Part shown: positions 13,813 through 13,920 of the stretch, in pieces
Position numbering within the stretch: the first letter of the stretch is position 1
Layout: every line of letters starts with the position of its first letter
DNA from: CAYSAA01 sp964428905
GTDB lineage: Bacteria > Atribacterota > Phoenicimicrobiia > Phoenicimicrobiales > Stramentimicrobiaceae
Direction of reading: 5' to 3'
Length of the DNA stretch: 13,920 bases
Assembly (NCBI GenBank): GCA_964428905.1
Contig: CAYSAA010000077.1
Span: 1 to 13,920 of the forward strand
Notes under the pieces: model-generated
The model's database searches: none
Seen by the model: only the letters and a program-made list of their open reading frames with translations
What the model was told of the DNA's origin: nothing
Translations under genes and position numbers: made by a program

Positions 13813-13920
13813 AATGGTTACATAAAATGGTTTTACCATAAAAAAGATGAAGATAAGCCATCTGATCATTTTTTACCTGAAGTCCAAAGCAGGCAGTTGT
13901 ATTGCTTAGAAATATCCAGT

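Noticed and set aside
13775..13920. Minus-strand frame open from the right edge to a TAA at 13775-13777
   Set aside because: It runs through the palindrome at 13792-13812, has no recognised motif, and is short; a leftward gene would more likely end before the hairpin.

Overview
The window is AT-rich bacterial DNA with tight Shine-Dalgarno (SD) sites, several TTG/GTG starts, a c-di-GMP riboswitch, a LolA-like periplasmic protein and exported peptidase-like enzymes. This suggests an anaerobic, probably diderm, low-GC bacterium, such as Atribacterota or a deep Firmicutes-like lineage. That placement is inference; no rRNA marker is present.

Left part (1-4350): the 3' end of a gamma-glutamyltransferase, a 64-nt perfect-palindrome repeat, a DctM-like permease, a 48-residue membrane peptide and a membrane-anchored zinc deacylase of the succinylglutamate desuccinylase/aspartoacylase type. 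All four genes point rightward and end at a bidirectional terminator, which they share with a convergent secreted DUF6305-like protein. Together they look like a scavenging unit that trims gamma-glutamyl or N-acyl amino acid compounds outside the membrane and imports a product. The substrate is not determined.

Middle part (4350-9201): a leftward, stand-alone FGGY sugar kinase close to Bacteroidetes-type xylulokinases, with its own good promoter. It is divergent from a DUF937 protein and a HerA/FtsK-type P-loop ATPase with a long coiled-coil C terminus.

Right part (9202-13920): an intergenic leader with a clear cyclic-di-GMP-I (GEMM-I) riboswitch controls a 141-residue basic/acidic protein of unknown function. 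The 9-nt sequence AGTTGATAA of the aptamer's closing-stem region recurs exactly over the ribosome binding site of that gene, which suggests a mutually exclusive pairing switch. Next come a YggS-type PLP homeostasis protein, a LolA-like exported protein with a methionine-rich acidic tail, RlmN behind an intrinsic-terminator hairpin, and a CAT-anticodon tRNA with its own promoter and terminator. A second hairpin near the right edge reads as a terminator for a leftward gene beyond the window.

The most notable items are the riboswitch with its unknown target, the permease/deacylase/transferase unit and the REP-like palindrome inside it.
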